Assembly (NCBI RefSeq): GCF_900961225.1
Contig: NZ_CAAHFN010000044.1
Span: forward strand, 62,001-126,000
Length of the DNA stretch: 64,000 bases
From: Modicisalibacter radicis
GTDB taxonomy: Bacteria; Pseudomonadota; Gammaproteobacteria; Pseudomonadales; Halomonadaceae
Direction of reading: 5' to 3'
Below, piece by piece: positions 49,456 to 59,456 of the stretch; positions within the stretch are counted from its first letter, which is position 1, and every line of letters begins with the position of its first letter. The translations under genes were made by a program, and so were the position numbers. Below the pieces are notes generated by a model that worked only from the letters and a program-made list of their open reading frames with translations, was not told where the DNA came from and did no database searches.

Positions 49456-50358
49456 TCAATCCAGATTGTAGCCCAGGCTCTTGAGCGCCCGATCGTCATC
49501 CGACCAGCCGCGCTTGACCTTGACCCACAGGTTGAGCATCACCTTGGCACCGAAGGCCCGCTCCATCTCCAGGCGCGCCTCGCGGCCGATGTTCTTGATG
49601 CGCTCGCCGTTCTCGCCGATCAGGATCTTCTTCTGCCCCGGGCGCTCGACCAGCATCAGTGCACTGATGTGGATGACGCGCTGCTCATCGCGAAACTCCT
49701 CGATCTCGACGGTCATCTGGTACGGCAACTCATCGCCGAGTTGGCGCATGACCTTTTCGCGCACCAGCTCGGCGGCCAGGAAACGCTGGCTGCGATCGGT
49801 GATCTGGTCTTCGGGGAAGTAATGGATGCTTTCCGGCAGGTACTTGGCGACCTCGTTCTCCAGCTCGGGCACGTTACTGCCGTGCTTGGCCGACAACGGC
49901 AGGATCGCGGCGAACTCGCGCTTGGCCTGCAGTTTCTCGAGCCAGGGCAGCAGGTCGCTCTTGTCGTCCATGCGGTCGACCTTGTTGACCGCCAGGACCA
50001 CCGGCGCCTTGACGTGGGTGAGCTTGTCCAGCACCACGTCGTCCTCTTCCGTCCAGCGAGTGCGATCGATCAGGAAGACCACGCAGTCGACGTCACGCAA
50101 CGCCTGGGTCGCCGCCTGATTCATGAAGCGGTTGATGGCCTTGTTGCGGTCTCTGGACTGGATATGCATGCCGGGCGTATCGACATAGATGAACTGCGCA
50201 TCGTTCTCGGTCTTGATGCCCATCACCTGGTGGCGCGTGGTCTGCGGGCGCCGCGAGGTGATCGATATCTTCTGGCCGAGAATGCGGTTCATCAGTGTCG
50301 ACTTGCCGACATTGGGACGGCCGACGATGGCGACGAATCCACAGGTCTGCTGGCTCAT
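49456..50358 (-). CDS. era: GTPase Era
   Basis: 300 residues from ATG 50358, preceded by GAGGAGG and overlapping the rnc stop by 4 bases. G motifs are [10 protein letters not shown], the switch TTRHQ, DTPGMH and NKVD, followed by a C-terminal KH domain with [11 protein letters not shown]. Era binds the 3' end of 16S rRNA and controls 30S maturation. The upstream continuation of the frame is a shadow of rnc. Confidence 0.97.
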   Translation of the reverse strand: MSQQTCGFVAIVGRPNVGKSTLMNRILGQKISITSRRPQTTRHQVMGIKTENDAQFIYVDTPGMHIQSRDRNKAINRFMNQAATQALRDVDCVVFLIDRTRWTEEDDVVLDKLTHVKAPVVLAVNKVDRMDDKSDLLPWLEKLQAKREFAAILPLSAKHGSNVPELENEVAKYLPESIHYFPEDQITDRSQRFLAAELVREKVMRQLGDELPYQMTVEIEEFRDEQRVIHISALMLVERPGQKKILIGENGERIKNIGREARLEMERAFGAKVMLNLWVKVKRGWSDDDRALKSLGYNLD

Positions 50359-51044
50359 GATCGGCCTCCTCGCGGGTCGAGCAGGGCCAGCGCTTTCTGC
50401 GCGGCTTCCTGCTCGGCATGGCGTCGGCTCGACCCCACGCCCAGGGTGTGGTCGTCGAGCATGTCGATGTGACACTCCACGGTGAAGGTCTGGGCATGCG
50501 CCTCGCCCTCCACGGAGATCACGTCATAGCGTGGCAGCGGTGCCTGACGCGACTGCAGGAATTCCTGCAAGCGTGTCTTGGGATCCTTCTGGGTGTCGAG
50601 CAGATCGATCGACTCCAGGCGGGTGCCGTACCAGGCGAGAATCCGCGCCTTGACCGCATCCATGCCGGCGTCCAGATAGATGGCACCGATCACTGCCTCC
50701 ATGGCGTCGGCGAGTATCGATTCGCGCCGAAAACCGCCGCTCTTCATCTCGCCGGATCCCAGCCGGAGCTGTTCACCGACCTCGAATTCGCGGGCCAGCT
50801 CGGCCAGCGTCTGGCCCTTGACCAGGCGTGCCCGCAGCCGCGAGAGCTGACCTTCGCGGGCCTGGGGAAAGCGCTGAAACAGCGCCTCGCCGATGACGAA
50901 GTTGACGATCGAATCGCCCAGGAATTCCAGGCGCTCGTTGTTGTCCCCGCCGTAGCTGCGATGGGTCAGGGCCAGCTCCAGCAGGCTCGCATCGCGGAAA
51001 CGATAGCCGATGCGGCGACTGAAGGCATTGTGGGAAGTGCTCAC
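50355..51044 (-). CDS. rnc: Ribonuclease III
   Basis: 229 residues using GTG 51044; an ATG at 51149 would overlap lepB by 58 bases and give an N-terminal extension unlike the family. The signature [16 protein letters not shown] and the second metal-site Glu in [15 protein letters not shown] define the RNase III domain. The dsRNA-binding domain covers ~155-225 ([27 protein letters not shown]). It processes rRNA precursors and dsRNA. Same order lepB-rnc-era-recO-pdxJ as E. coli. Confidence 0.95.
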   Translation of the reverse strand: MSTSHNAFSRRIGYRFRDASLLELALTHRSYGGDNNERLEFLGDSIVNFVIGEALFQRFPQAREGQLSRLRARLVKGQTLAELAREFEVGEQLRLGSGEMKSGGFRRESILADAMEAVIGAIYLDAGMDAVKARILAWYGTRLESIDLLDTQKDPKTRLQEFLQSRQAPLPRYDVISVEGEAHAQTFTVECHIDMLDDHTLGVGSSRRHAEQEAAQKALALLDPRGGRS

Positions 51045-51091
51045 GAAACTGCTGCTCTCGGTTGGACTGTAAGGCGTTGCGACGCGACCGT

Positions 51092-51895
51092 TCAATGGAT
51101 CAGCCGGACCGAGCCGAAACTCGGCAGGCCACCATCCCAGTGCATCCACACGGCGAAAGCCCTGCCGACGATGTTGGTCTCCGGCACGAAGCCCCAGTAA
51201 CGGCTATCGTTGGAATGGTCGCGATTGTCGCCCATCATGAAATAATGGCCCGGCGGCACCTCGACCTCGCGCATCTGCGGGCCCGGATCGCGCGGGTTGT
51301 TGTATAGCGAGTGTTCGTGCTCACCCAGCCATTCACGGAACTCGGTCTCCCCGGGGGCGCTCTCGGGGTTTTCGTCGATCAGTTCCTTGGGCACCGCCTC
51401 GCCATTGACGTAGAGCTGCTTGCCTTCGTAGCGAATGCGATCGCCCGGCAGCCCCACCACACGCTTGATGAAGTTGATCGAAGGGTCTTCAGGGAAGCGG
51501 AACACCATCACGTCGCCGCGCTGCGGCTCGCCCAGATCGACGACCTCGGTGTTGGCCACCGGCAGGCGCAGGCCGTAAGTGAACTTGTTGACCAGGATGA
51601 AGTCGCCGATCTCCAGTGTCGGACGCATCGATCCCGAGGGGATCTGGAACGGCTCGACCAGGAAACTGCGCAGCAACAGCACGACCAGCAGCACCGGAAA
51701 GAACGAGCGTGCGTAGTCCACCGGCCAGGGCTCGCGGGCGAGCTTGCGCCGGGTGCCGTCATCCAGTGTCGCGCCATTCGCCGATTCGGCCGTCGCCAGC
51801 CGCGCCAGGCGACGACGTCGCCACCAGGTGACGTCCAGCAGCCATACCAATCCCGTGACGGCCACGGCCACCACCAGCAGTAGCGAAAAATCCAT
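51092..51895 (-). CDS. lepB: Signal peptidase I
   Basis: 267 residues. There are two membrane segments (~4-22 and ~63-79). The catalytic Ser lies in [10 protein letters not shown] and the general-base Lys in [11 protein letters not shown], with box [15 protein letters not shown] near the C-terminus. It cleaves signal peptides from exported proteins at the periplasmic face. It lies 13 bases after lepA, the conserved lepA-lepB operon. Confidence 0.96.
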   Translation of the reverse strand: MDFSLLLVVAVAVTGLVWLLDVTWWRRRRLARLATAESANGATLDDGTRRKLAREPWPVDYARSFFPVLLVVLLLRSFLVEPFQIPSGSMRPTLEIGDFILVNKFTYGLRLPVANTEVVDLGEPQRGDVMVFRFPEDPSINFIKRVVGLPGDRIRYEGKQLYVNGEAVPKELIDENPESAPGETEFREWLGEHEHSLYNNPRDPGPQMREVEVPPGHYFMMGDNRDHSNDSRYWGFVPETNIVGRAFAVWMHWDGGLPSFGSVRLIH

Positions 51896-51908
51896 GCGTG
51901 ATCAGTTC

Positions 51909-53726
51909 CTAATCATTGACCTTGAGTACGGCAAGGAAGGCATCCTGGGGAATTTCCACGCGACCCACCTGCTTCATGCGCTTCTTGCCGGCCTTCTGCT
52001 TCTCGAGCAGCTTCTTCTTGCGGGTCACGTCGCCGCCATAGCACTTGGCGGTCACGTTCTTGCGCAGCGCCTTGACCGTCGAGCGCGCCACCACCTGACT
52101 GCCGATCGTCGCCTGGATCGCCACGTCGAACATCTGCCGCGGGATCAGCTCCTTCATCTTCTCGACCAGCGAGCGACCGCGCCCCTGGGCGTGATCGCGA
52201 TGGACGATGGCCGCCAGCGCGTCGACCTTGTCGCCGTTGATCAGCACGTCGAGGCGTACCAGCTTGGCGGCCTGGAAGCGCTCGAAGCTGTAATCCAGCG
52301 ACGCATAGCCACGTGAGATCGACTTGAGCCGGTCGAAGAAGTCCATCACCACTTCGGACATCGGCAGCTCGTAGGTCAACTGGATCTGGTTGCCCAGGAA
52401 CTGCATGTCGAGCTGCACACCGCGACGCTGCTCGCATTCGGCGATCACGTTGCCGACGTACTCCTGCGGCACCAGGATGCTGGCGCGCACGATCGGCTCG
52501 CGCATCTCGTCGACGGTGGCCATGTCGGGCAACTTCGAGGGATTGGCGACGTAGCGCAGCTCGCCGTCGTTCATCGCCAGCTCGTAGACCACCGTCGGCG
52601 CGGTGGTCAGAAGATCCAGGTCGTATTCACGCTCGAGACGCTCCTGGATGATCTCCATGTGCAGCGTACCCAGGAAGCCGACCCGGAAGCCGAAACCCAG
52701 CGCGTCGGAGTTCTCCGGCTCGTAGTCCAGCGAGGCATCGTTGAGGGCCAGTTTTTCCAGCGCGTCGCGGAACTCCTCGTAATCGTCGGAGCTGACCGGG
52801 AACATCCCCGCGTAGACCTGCGGCTTGACCTTCTGGAACCCCGGCAGACGCGGCGTGTCGGGCGTCTTGGCATGGGTGATGGTATCGCCGACCGGGGCGC
52901 CGTGGATGTCCTTGATGCCGGCCACCACGAAGCCCACCTCGCCGGCACGCAGGATGCCGGTCTGCTTGCGCTTGGGGGTGAAGATGCCCACCTCGGTGGC
53001 TTCCCAGTCGCGCCCGGTGGACTTCATGCGGATCTTGTCGCCCTTCTTCAGGGTGCCGTCGAACAGCCGGATCAACGACACCACGCCGAGATAGTTGTCG
53101 AACCAGGAATCGATGATCAACGCCTGCAAGGGGCCTTGCGAGTCGCCCTTGGGCGGCGGTATGTCTCGCACCAGACGCTCCAGCAGCGCCTCCATGCCGA
53201 TCCCGGTCTTGGCCGAGACCTGGCAGGCATCGGCAGCATCGAGACCGATGATCTCCTCGATCTCCTGGGCGACGCGATCCGGGTCGGCCTGGGGCAGATC
53301 GATCTTGTTGAGTACCGGCAGGACCTCGAGATCCTGGGTGATCGCTGTGTAGCAGTTGGCCACCGATTGCGCCTCGACACCTTGCGCGGCGTCGACCACC
53401 AGCAGCGCGCCCTCGCAGGCGTACAGCGAACGCGACACTTCGTAGGAAAAGTCGACGTGGCCGGGGGTATCGATGAAATTGAGCTGGTAGGTTTCGCCGT
53501 TGTCCGCGGTGTAGTCCAGCGTGACCGACTGCGCCTTGATGGTGATGCCCCGCTCGCGCTCCAGGTCCATCGAGTCGAGGACCTGCTCCTTGAGTTCGCG
53601 CTCGCTCAATCCACCACACAACTGAATGATGCGATCGGCCAGCGTCGACTTGCCATGGTCGATGTGCGCGATGATTGAGAAATTCCTTATGTGGCTGATT
53701 TCTCTGTAATTCTCTTTGCTGCTCAT
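51909..53726 (-). CDS. lepA: Elongation factor 4 (LepA)
   Basis: 605 residues from ATG 53726; an in-frame TTG three codons earlier is less likely. G motifs [18 protein letters not shown] and NKIDLP mark a translational GTPase, and the LepA-specific C-terminal domain ends with [19 protein letters not shown] and [12 protein letters not shown]. It back-translocates or helps remodel stalled ribosomes. The gap of 184 bases to degP suggests it may have its own promoter. Confidence 0.97.
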   Translation of the reverse strand: MSSKENYREISHIRNFSIIAHIDHGKSTLADRIIQLCGGLSERELKEQVLDSMDLERERGITIKAQSVTLDYTADNGETYQLNFIDTPGHVDFSYEVSRSLYACEGALLVVDAAQGVEAQSVANCYTAITQDLEVLPVLNKIDLPQADPDRVAQEIEEIIGLDAADACQVSAKTGIGMEALLERLVRDIPPPKGDSQGPLQALIIDSWFDNYLGVVSLIRLFDGTLKKGDKIRMKSTGRDWEATEVGIFTPKRKQTGILRAGEVGFVVAGIKDIHGAPVGDTITHAKTPDTPRLPGFQKVKPQVYAGMFPVSSDDYEEFRDALEKLALNDASLDYEPENSDALGFGFRVGFLGTLHMEIIQERLEREYDLDLLTTAPTVVYELAMNDGELRYVANPSKLPDMATVDEMREPIVRASILVPQEYVGNVIAECEQRRGVQLDMQFLGNQIQLTYELPMSEVVMDFFDRLKSISRGYASLDYSFERFQAAKLVRLDVLINGDKVDALAAIVHRDHAQGRGRSLVEKMKELIPRQMFDVAIQATIGSQVVARSTVKALRKNVTAKCYGGDVTRKKKLLEKQKAGKKRMKQVGRVEIPQDAFLAVLKVND

Positions 53727-53862
53727 TAAGCCCAATCCGGTTTCGTGAACACACCTGCGTGGGCGACGGTCCGTCGCAGTCGGGGCATGTCGAAATGTCT
53801 GGCTGGCATTGTACCGACAAGGTCACGGCAAGGACAGCGAACAGCAGACCCCCGAAACACGA

Positions 53863-53881
53863 CGGGGCCCCCAGGGCCCCG
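53863..53881 (-). terminator. Candidate terminator downstream of degP
   Basis: GC-rich 7-bp stem CGGGGCC / GGCCCCG (53863-53869, 53875-53881) with a 5-base loop, located 30 bases after the degP stop. On the minus strand it is followed by TCGTGTTT, a poor T tract. It may partly separate degP from lepA. Confidence 0.5.
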
Positions 53882-53910
53882 CCGATCCGTTCACTGGTGA
53901 CGCGAACGCG

Positions 53911-55356
53911 TCATTCCTTGTCGTTGCCGCCCAGCCGCAATGCCACGAACAGCGAGCGGCCGTCGCGCACCAGGCGCACCGGAACCACGCGGTCGCTGGC
54001 AACCTGGCCGACCACATCGGCCAACTGCTGCGGTGACTCGATGGCCTTCTGATCCAGCGAGACGATCACGTCGCCGGGCTTGAAGCCGGCCGCAGCCGCC
54101 GCCCCGGATGGGTCGATATCGACGATACGCACTCCGTTCTCGATGCCCAGGCGCTCGAGCTGATCGTCATTCAGCGCACTGACCGCGATGCCCAGACGGC
54201 TCTGCGGATCATCGCCTTGCGCGCCACCGGCCGAGGCCTGCTGCTCTTCGGGCCAGTCGCCGACGGTAACCGTCTTGGTCAGCTGTTCGCCGTTGCGCAA
54301 CAGCTCGAGCTCGACCTTCTCGCCCGGTGCGACCTTGCCGATCAGCCGCGGCAGTGTGGTCGATTCATCGACCGCCTGGCCATCCACGGCGACGATGATG
54401 TCGCCCGCCTGCAAGCCGGCCTTGGACGCCGGAGCGTCTTCGGCGACATCGGCGATCAATGCCCCGCGCGGGCCATCCTCGAGACCGAACGACTCGGCCA
54501 GGTCGCGCGATACCGGCTGAATCACCACGCCCAGCCAGCCACGGCTGACATGACCGCTTTCGCGCAACTGATCGGCGATATCCATCGCCACGCTGATGGG
54601 TATCGCGAAGGACAGCCCCATGAAGCCGCCGCTACGGGTGAATATCTGCGAATTGATACCGACCACTTCGCCATCCAGGTTGAACAGCGGACCGCCGGAG
54701 TTGCCCGGGTTGATCGCCACGTCGGTCTGGATGAAAGGCACGTAGGCATCGGTGGGCAACGTGCGGTCGATGGCGCTGACGATGCCCGCGGTCACCGAAT
54801 GGTCGAAGCCGAACGGCGAACCGATGGCGGCGACCCACTCGCCAACCTCGAGCCGATCCGAGTTGCCGATATTGAGCGTCGGCAGGTCATTGGCATCGAC
54901 CTTGAGCAGCGCGACATCGGTCTTCTTGTCGGCGCCGACCAACTCGGCCTTGAGTTCCCGGCGATCGTTGAGCCGCACCACGATCTCGTCGGCGCCATCG
55001 ACCACATGCGCATTGGTCAGGATGTAGCCATCCTGGCTGATGATGAACCCGGAACCCAGCGAATGGCGCTCTTCGGAACCGCCACCCTGCCCCCCGGGGG
55101 GTCCGAAGGGAATCTGATCGCCGAAGAAATGCCGGAATATTTCCGGGATCTCCTGCTGGCCCTGGCCGCTCCAGGGACCCATGCTGCGCCGCTGCACCTC
55201 GCGGGTCGTGGAGATGTTGACGACCCCCGGGGCAGCCTGCTTGACCAGTTCGGTGAAATCGGGCAGATCCTTGGGCTGCGCCGCCTGCGCCTGTAGCGTC
55301 ACAGCGGCCAGCACGACCATCAACCACAGGGAGAGCTGTCGTGTAATGCGTTGCAT
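53911..55356 (-). CDS. degP: Periplasmic serine protease / chaperone DegP (MucD)
   Basis: 481 residues from ATG 55356, preceded by AGGAGTT. The signal peptide ends near QAQA at ~25. The trypsin-like domain has His in NAHVV, Asp in KTDVALLKV and Ser in GNSGGPL. Two PDZ domains follow (~285-375 with GWLGVVIQPVS, and ~400-475 with LGIAVSALNDD). It degrades or refolds misfolded envelope proteins and, as MucD, restrains the sigma-E response. It occupies the place of rseC/mucC between mucB and lepA. Confidence 0.96.
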   Translation of the reverse strand: MQRITRQLSLWLMVVLAAVTLQAQAAQPKDLPDFTELVKQAAPGVVNISTTREVQRRSMGPWSGQGQQEIPEIFRHFFGDQIPFGPPGGQGGGSEERHSLGSGFIISQDGYILTNAHVVDGADEIVVRLNDRRELKAELVGADKKTDVALLKVDANDLPTLNIGNSDRLEVGEWVAAIGSPFGFDHSVTAGIVSAIDRTLPTDAYVPFIQTDVAINPGNSGGPLFNLDGEVVGINSQIFTRSGGFMGLSFAIPISVAMDIADQLRESGHVSRGWLGVVIQPVSRDLAESFGLEDGPRGALIADVAEDAPASKAGLQAGDIIVAVDGQAVDESTTLPRLIGKVAPGEKVELELLRNGEQLTKTVTVGDWPEEQQASAGGAQGDDPQSRLGIAVSALNDDQLERLGIENGVRIVDIDPSGAAAAAGFKPGDVIVSLDQKAIESPQQLADVVGQVASDRVVPVRLVRDGRSLFVALRLGGNDKE

Positions 55357-55520
55357 CGGGAACTCCTGCGTCATGTTTCTGGAGCGGTCGCTCCGTTCGT
55401 CGGGGGCAAGTATCGAGAGTGACATACATGCACCCGGGCCGTTTGATGGCCGCCCGGGGCAAGAGTTCAGTCAGAGCGGTGAAATCGTTAGCCGGCTCGT
55501 CGACCTGCCGCAGGCAGCAG

Positions 55521-56522
55521 TCACTGCGCGTTCGCGCGTGCCTGGGCCGAATCCTCGGGACGGTATTCGATCTGCGCGGCCACACGCCGCAATACCTCCG
55601 GCGGCACCTCGCCCATCACCACCACCTGATAGATCTGCTCGGCGACCCGCAGGTGTCGCACCGCAGCATGCGATATTCCCAGACGGTGGAGCCCCGGATA
55701 AAGCGCCCGATCGCGGGTTTTCAGCGGCTCGATGAACACGCTGAAGCTTGCCAGGCCATCGCTGTAAAGACGCTGGCCCAGCGGTAGCGGGTCGATGCTC
55801 GAAGCCCGCGGCAACGCCAACGACCGGTAACCGGGCGGCATCCAGCCCGGCTGCCAGGGCTGTGGCGGCATCTCGGGAAGCGCATCGAATTCGACCCTGC
55901 CGGCATGGAGCGTCGGCTGGCCGAGTTCGGTCATCTGGAAGGTTTCGATGATCTGGCCGTCGACGTCGATCAGCACCTGCTTGAGCGGCAGCCCCGTGGC
56001 CCGGTCGAGCCACAGCCGATGGCCATAACGCAGGCTATCGAGGGGCTCGATGTCCAGGCGAGTGCTCTGTCGCCCGGCAATGCGCGACTCTCCACCCAGC
56101 GACAGACGATAATGCTCCTCGATGGCCGGCAAGCTCGCTTGTGGCGAGACCCCGCTCGCGGCCAGCCCCGGCAGGCCGTCTCGAGCGATGCGTCCCTGAC
56201 GCTCGTAGACGACCGCCGGGCCGTCGAGGTAGCTGGCCACTTCGCGCTCGACGCCGTCGCGAATCTCATGGGACAACGCCAGGGTGCGTACCCCGCCGCT
56301 ACTGATGCGCACGGCGCGGGCCTGAAAGAGATAGCAGTGACTGGCCCAGAGACTGCGCTCCAGCCAGGCGATGGGCGATGCGGGGGTTTCGCGCTGCGCC
56401 AACTGACGACAATCGAAGCCGCTTGCCGCTTGCTCATCGGCGACGGCGGCGCTCGCGCTGAACAGGCAAACGGCGGCCATCAGGGCCGCCGGCATGTATG
56501 TTGCTCGCTTCGACGCGCGCAT
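55521..56522 (-). CDS. mucB: Sigma-E regulatory protein MucB/RseB
   Basis: 333 residues. The N-terminal signal peptide ends near SASAAVA at ~28. The periplasmic body has the MucB/RseB two-domain pattern: SPIAWLERSLWASHCY, YERQGRIARDG, RLDIEPLDSLRYGHRLWLDRATGLPLKQ, and a C-terminal domain with LYSDGLASFSVFIEP. It binds the periplasmic part of MucA and shields it from cleavage, sensing mislocalised LPS. It overlaps the mucA stop by one base (TAATG). Confidence 0.94.
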   Translation of the reverse strand: MRASKRATYMPAALMAAVCLFSASAAVADEQAASGFDCRQLAQRETPASPIAWLERSLWASHCYLFQARAVRISSGGVRTLALSHEIRDGVEREVASYLDGPAVVYERQGRIARDGLPGLAASGVSPQASLPAIEEHYRLSLGGESRIAGRQSTRLDIEPLDSLRYGHRLWLDRATGLPLKQVLIDVDGQIIETFQMTELGQPTLHAGRVEFDALPEMPPQPWQPGWMPPGYRSLALPRASSIDPLPLGQRLYSDGLASFSVFIEPLKTRDRALYPGLHRLGISHAAVRHLRVAEQIYQVVVMGEVPPEVLRRVAAQIEYRPEDSAQARANAQ

Positions 56523-57223
56523 TACCGTGGGCTCATCGGTTCCTGGGCAGAAGCACGCAGCAGCGGCATCCAGGGCTCGCCGGAACGATAGGCGGCGCCC
56601 TGCGCATGGCGCTCCAGATACGTCTGCAAGAGCCGTGCCTGCTCGGCATCGCCACGCTGCGACTGGCGCTGATTCGGCGCCATGAACATCGGCGCTTCAA
56701 GGTCAGCGCCCACGGTCATCACACCGTTGCCTCCGCCACCGAACGCTGGGTACAACGGCGACAGGCTGCCGGGTGTATCGACGGCCAGCGTCGAGCCGGC
56801 CGGCGAGACACCGGAAGCCTGCTGCGCACCGCCGCCAGGCGGGGCCTGGCTGGCAAATTCGTCCGACGAGGCCGGGCCGAAGCCGTTATAGACCTGGACA
56901 CCGGAAATCACCAGCAACGACACCGTGGCCGCCACGGCGGCGCTGCCCGCGAATGACAGCCCGCCGTGCCGTCTGACCTCGGCGGGCTCGTGGAGCGTCG
57001 GCGTCGGCTCCTGGGCGATTCGCGCCATGACGCCGGCCGACAGGTCGACCCGCGAATCGATCTCATGGTCGCGCTGCATGAGGCTGCGTGCCAGATGATA
57101 GCGACGCCAGACGTCGGCTGTTTCGGGAGATTCGTCGAGCGACTTGAGCGTACGCCGCAACTCGAGTTCATCGCCTTCGTTGTCCATCAGCGCGGACAGC
57201 GATTCCCGTAATTTGTCGTTCAT
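56522..57223 (-). CDS. mucA: Anti-sigma-E factor MucA/RseA
   Basis: 233 residues. The N-terminal cytoplasmic anti-sigma domain is ~1-85 (LRESLSALMDNEGDELELRR, WRRYHLARSLM). One membrane helix lies at ~97-115 (SAAVAATVSLLVISGVQVY). The periplasmic tail is Gly/Pro-rich. It holds AlgU/RpoE inactive until cleaved by DegS and RseP. GAGGG precedes the ATG. An unusually long 201-base gap separates it from rpoE. Confidence 0.93.
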   Translation of the reverse strand: MNDKLRESLSALMDNEGDELELRRTLKSLDESPETADVWRRYHLARSLMQRDHEIDSRVDLSAGVMARIAQEPTPTLHEPAEVRRHGGLSFAGSAAVAATVSLLVISGVQVYNGFGPASSDEFASQAPPGGGAQQASGVSPAGSTLAVDTPGSLSPLYPAFGGGGNGVMTVGADLEAPMFMAPNQRQSQRGDAEQARLLQTYLERHAQGAAYRSGEPWMPLLRASAQEPMSPR

Positions 57224-57365
57224 CTCACACCCTCACAGTCGACAAGGCTTGAGGCCGATAGTTGACCCGCTTGTATGCCCCAAACCGGCAAACGTGCCCG
57301 GCCGCATGCCGAGACACCGCCGATTTCGGCGCACCTTTCATCGCACCCTACGTGCGAACACCCAC

Positions 57366-57393
57366 TGAGACGCCATTGGCCGCTGACAGTTCA
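57366..57393 (-). promoter_or_regulatory. Candidate sigma-E (AlgU) promoter for mucA-mucB-degP
   Basis: On the minus strand TGAACTG (57393-57387), 16-base spacer, TCTCA (57370-57366), close to the sigma-E consensus GGAACTT-N16-TCTRA. It lies about 140 bases upstream of mucA inside the rpoE-mucA gap and would give the anti-sigma genes their own sigma-E-dependent start. Confidence 0.45.
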
Positions 57394-57424
57394 GCCGAAA
57401 GCGGCAAAATTTTATCGCCGTTCT

Positions 57425-58030
57425 TCACTGCCGAACCAGATCCTGATTGCGCGGATTCTCGAGCAGCGGCTGGATGTGCCGGTCCACCGCCTCGCGCGCC
57501 CGGAATATCCGCGAGCGCACCGTGCCCACCGGGCATTGCATGATATTGGCGATGTCCTCGTAGGACAGGCCGTCGAATTCGCGCAGCGTAATCGCCGTGC
57601 GCAGATCCTCGGGCAATTGCTCGATCGCCTCGAATACCGCCGCCTCGAGCTGATCGCGGGCGATCGACGCCTCGGGCGTCTCGATGTCGGACAGCCGACC
57701 GCTGTGATCGACGACTTCGGCATCGCCGATATCCAGGTCGCTGCCCGGCGGACGGCGCCCCTTGGAAACCAGATGGTTCTTGGCGGTGTTGATGGCGATC
57801 CGGTACATCCAGGTATAGAAGGCACTCTCCGAGCGGAAGTTGGCCAACGCCCGGTAGGCCTTGATGAAGGCTTCCTGAGCCACGTCATGCACTTCGGCAT
57901 GATCGTGCACGTAGCGACCGATAAGACCGATGATCTTGTGCTGATACTTCTTGACCAGTAGATCGAAAGCCCGGTTATCGCCCCGCTGGGCGCGCTCGAC
58001 AAGCTGCTGGTCGGTTTCCCGGTTGGCCAT
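57425..58030 (-). CDS. rpoE: ECF sigma factor RpoE / AlgU (sigma-E)
   Basis: 201 residues. Region 2 (FDLLVKKYQHKIIGLIGRYV, DVAQEAFIKAYRAL, FYTWMYRIAINTAKNHL) and region 4 (LPEDLRTAITLREFDGLSYEDIA, VGTVRSRIFRARE) are nearly identical in form to AlgU of Pseudomonas. GGAGAGG precedes the ATG. It directs the envelope-stress regulon and, in related bacteria, exopolysaccharide genes. A GGAACA element at 58159-58154 resembles a sigma-E -35, but no good -10 follows, so autoregulation is not shown. Confidence 0.97.
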   Translation of the reverse strand: MANRETDQQLVERAQRGDNRAFDLLVKKYQHKIIGLIGRYVHDHAEVHDVAQEAFIKAYRALANFRSESAFYTWMYRIAINTAKNHLVSKGRRPPGSDLDIGDAEVVDHSGRLSDIETPEASIARDQLEAAVFEAIEQLPEDLRTAITLREFDGLSYEDIANIMQCPVGTVRSRIFRAREAVDRHIQPLLENPRNQDLVRQ

Positions 58031-58242
58031 TCAATGCCTCTCCAGGCGCGCATCGTCGATGAGCGGATCTGTCAGCAAGCGGCGCGGCAGCGCCATGGCG
58101 CGATTACGATTCATTGATTCGACCTGGGGCTGGATAGCGATTTAGCGCCTAAGTGTTCCTGTTTATGCGACCCGCATCAAGGTAGTGCGGCTTATTTGCA
58201 CGTTTGACGTCGCACCGGCGGGTCCGCCGAGCCGCGCCGGCG

Positions 58243-58272
58243 TTGATTTCCACGTACCAGCCGGGCGATAGT
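58243..58272 (+). promoter_or_regulatory. Candidate sigma-70 promoter of the DAHP synthase gene
   Basis: TTGATT (58243-58248), 18-base spacer, GATAGT (58267-58272), 37 bases before the ATG. No TyrR or TrpR operator was recognised nearby. Confidence 0.4.
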
Positions 58273-58309
58273 AGACACTTTCCCCGCCGACAGAATTGCA
58301 GGTAGCTGA

Positions 58310-59392
58310 ATGTCCCAGCAGCAGGTTAACAATCTCAATGTCCTCTCGCAGGACGTTCTGATCACGCCCGACGCCCTGAAGCAGGAGATCCCCCTGTCTC
58401 CCGCCGCCGAGGCGACCATCATCGAGGGTCGCCACACCATCCAGCGGATCCTCGACGGCGACGACCCGCGCCTGATCGTGGTGGTCGGCCCATGCTCGAT
58501 TCATGACGTCGAGGCCGCTCGCGACTATGCGCGCCGCCTGCGCAAGCTCGCCGACGAGGTCAGCGACAGCCTGTATATCGTGATGCGTGTCTACTTCGAG
58601 AAGCCGCGCACCACGGTCGGCTGGAAAGGGCTGATCAACGACCCGCATCTCAACGGCTCGTTCGAGATCGAAGAGGGCCTGCACATCGCCCGCCGGCTGC
58701 TCGTCGAACTGACCGAAATGGGTCTGCCGCTGGCCACCGAGGCACTCGACCCGATCTCGCCGCAGTATCTCCAGGACTGCATCAGCTGGTCCGCGGTCGG
58801 CGCGCGCACCACCGAGTCGCAGACCCACCGCGAAATGGCCTCGGGACTGTCGAGCCCGGTGGGCTTCAAGAACGGCACCGACGGCAGCCTGGATGTGGCG
58901 GTCAACGCCCTGAAGTCGGTGGCCCATCCGCACAACTTCCTGGGCATCGACCAGACCGGCCAGGTCGCGGTGATCCGCACCCGCGGCAACGCCTACGGGC
59001 ATGTCGTGCTGCGCGGCGGCAACGGCAAGCCCAACTACGACAGCGTCAGCGTCACCCTGGCCGAGCAGGAACTGAACCGGGCCGGGGTCACCGCCAACAT
59101 CATGATCGACTGCTCGCACGCCAACTCCAACAAGGACCCGGCACTGCAGTCGCTGGTCATGGAGAACGTCACCAACCAGATCCTCGAAGGCAACCGCTCG
59201 ATCATCGGCCTGATGGTCGAATCGCACATCGGCTGGGGCAACCAGAAGATTCCCGAGGATATTTCCCGGCTCGAATACGGCGTCTCGATCACCGATGCCT
59301 GCATCGACTGGCCGACCACCGTGGACACCTTCAGGCGCATGGCCGACAAGCTCGAACCGGTACTCGCCGGGCGGCGCAGCCAGCAGCCCTGA
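58310..59392 (+). CDS. aroG: 3-deoxy-7-phosphoheptulonate (DAHP) synthase, class I
   Basis: 360 residues. It condenses PEP and erythrose 4-phosphate in the first step of the shikimate pathway. Class I landmarks are VVVGPCSIHD with the metal Cys, MRVYFEKPRTTVGWKGL, GARTTESQTHREMASGLS, PVGFKNGTDG, RGGNGKPNYD and DCSHANSNKD. Which amino acid inhibits it (Tyr, Phe or Trp isozyme) cannot be told safely, so the symbol is provisional. AGGTAG precedes the ATG. It is divergent from rpoE and convergent with dinG. Confidence 0.93.
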   Translation: MSQQQVNNLNVLSQDVLITPDALKQEIPLSPAAEATIIEGRHTIQRILDGDDPRLIVVVGPCSIHDVEAARDYARRLRKLADEVSDSLYIVMRVYFEKPRTTVGWKGLINDPHLNGSFEIEEGLHIARRLLVELTEMGLPLATEALDPISPQYLQDCISWSAVGARTTESQTHREMASGLSSPVGFKNGTDGSLDVAVNALKSVAHPHNFLGIDQTGQVAVIRTRGNAYGHVVLRGGNGKPNYDSVSVTLAEQELNRAGVTANIMIDCSHANSNKDPALQSLVMENVTNQILEGNRSIIGLMVESHIGWGNQKIPEDISRLEYGVSITDACIDWPTTVDTFRRMADKLEPVLAGRRSQQP

Positions 59393-59400
59393 CCCCCACC

Positions 59401-59427
59401 CCCGGGCTTGCGTCGAGCAGGCCCGGG
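59401..59427. terminator. Hairpin between convergent aroG and dinG
   Basis: Perfect 7-bp stem CCCGGGC / GCCCGGG (59401-59407, 59421-59427) in the 64-base gap between convergent genes. No T tract on either side; possible bidirectional termination. Confidence 0.4.
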
Positions 59428-59456
59428 GCCCGCTCGGCGATCCGCTCCCCGACCGA

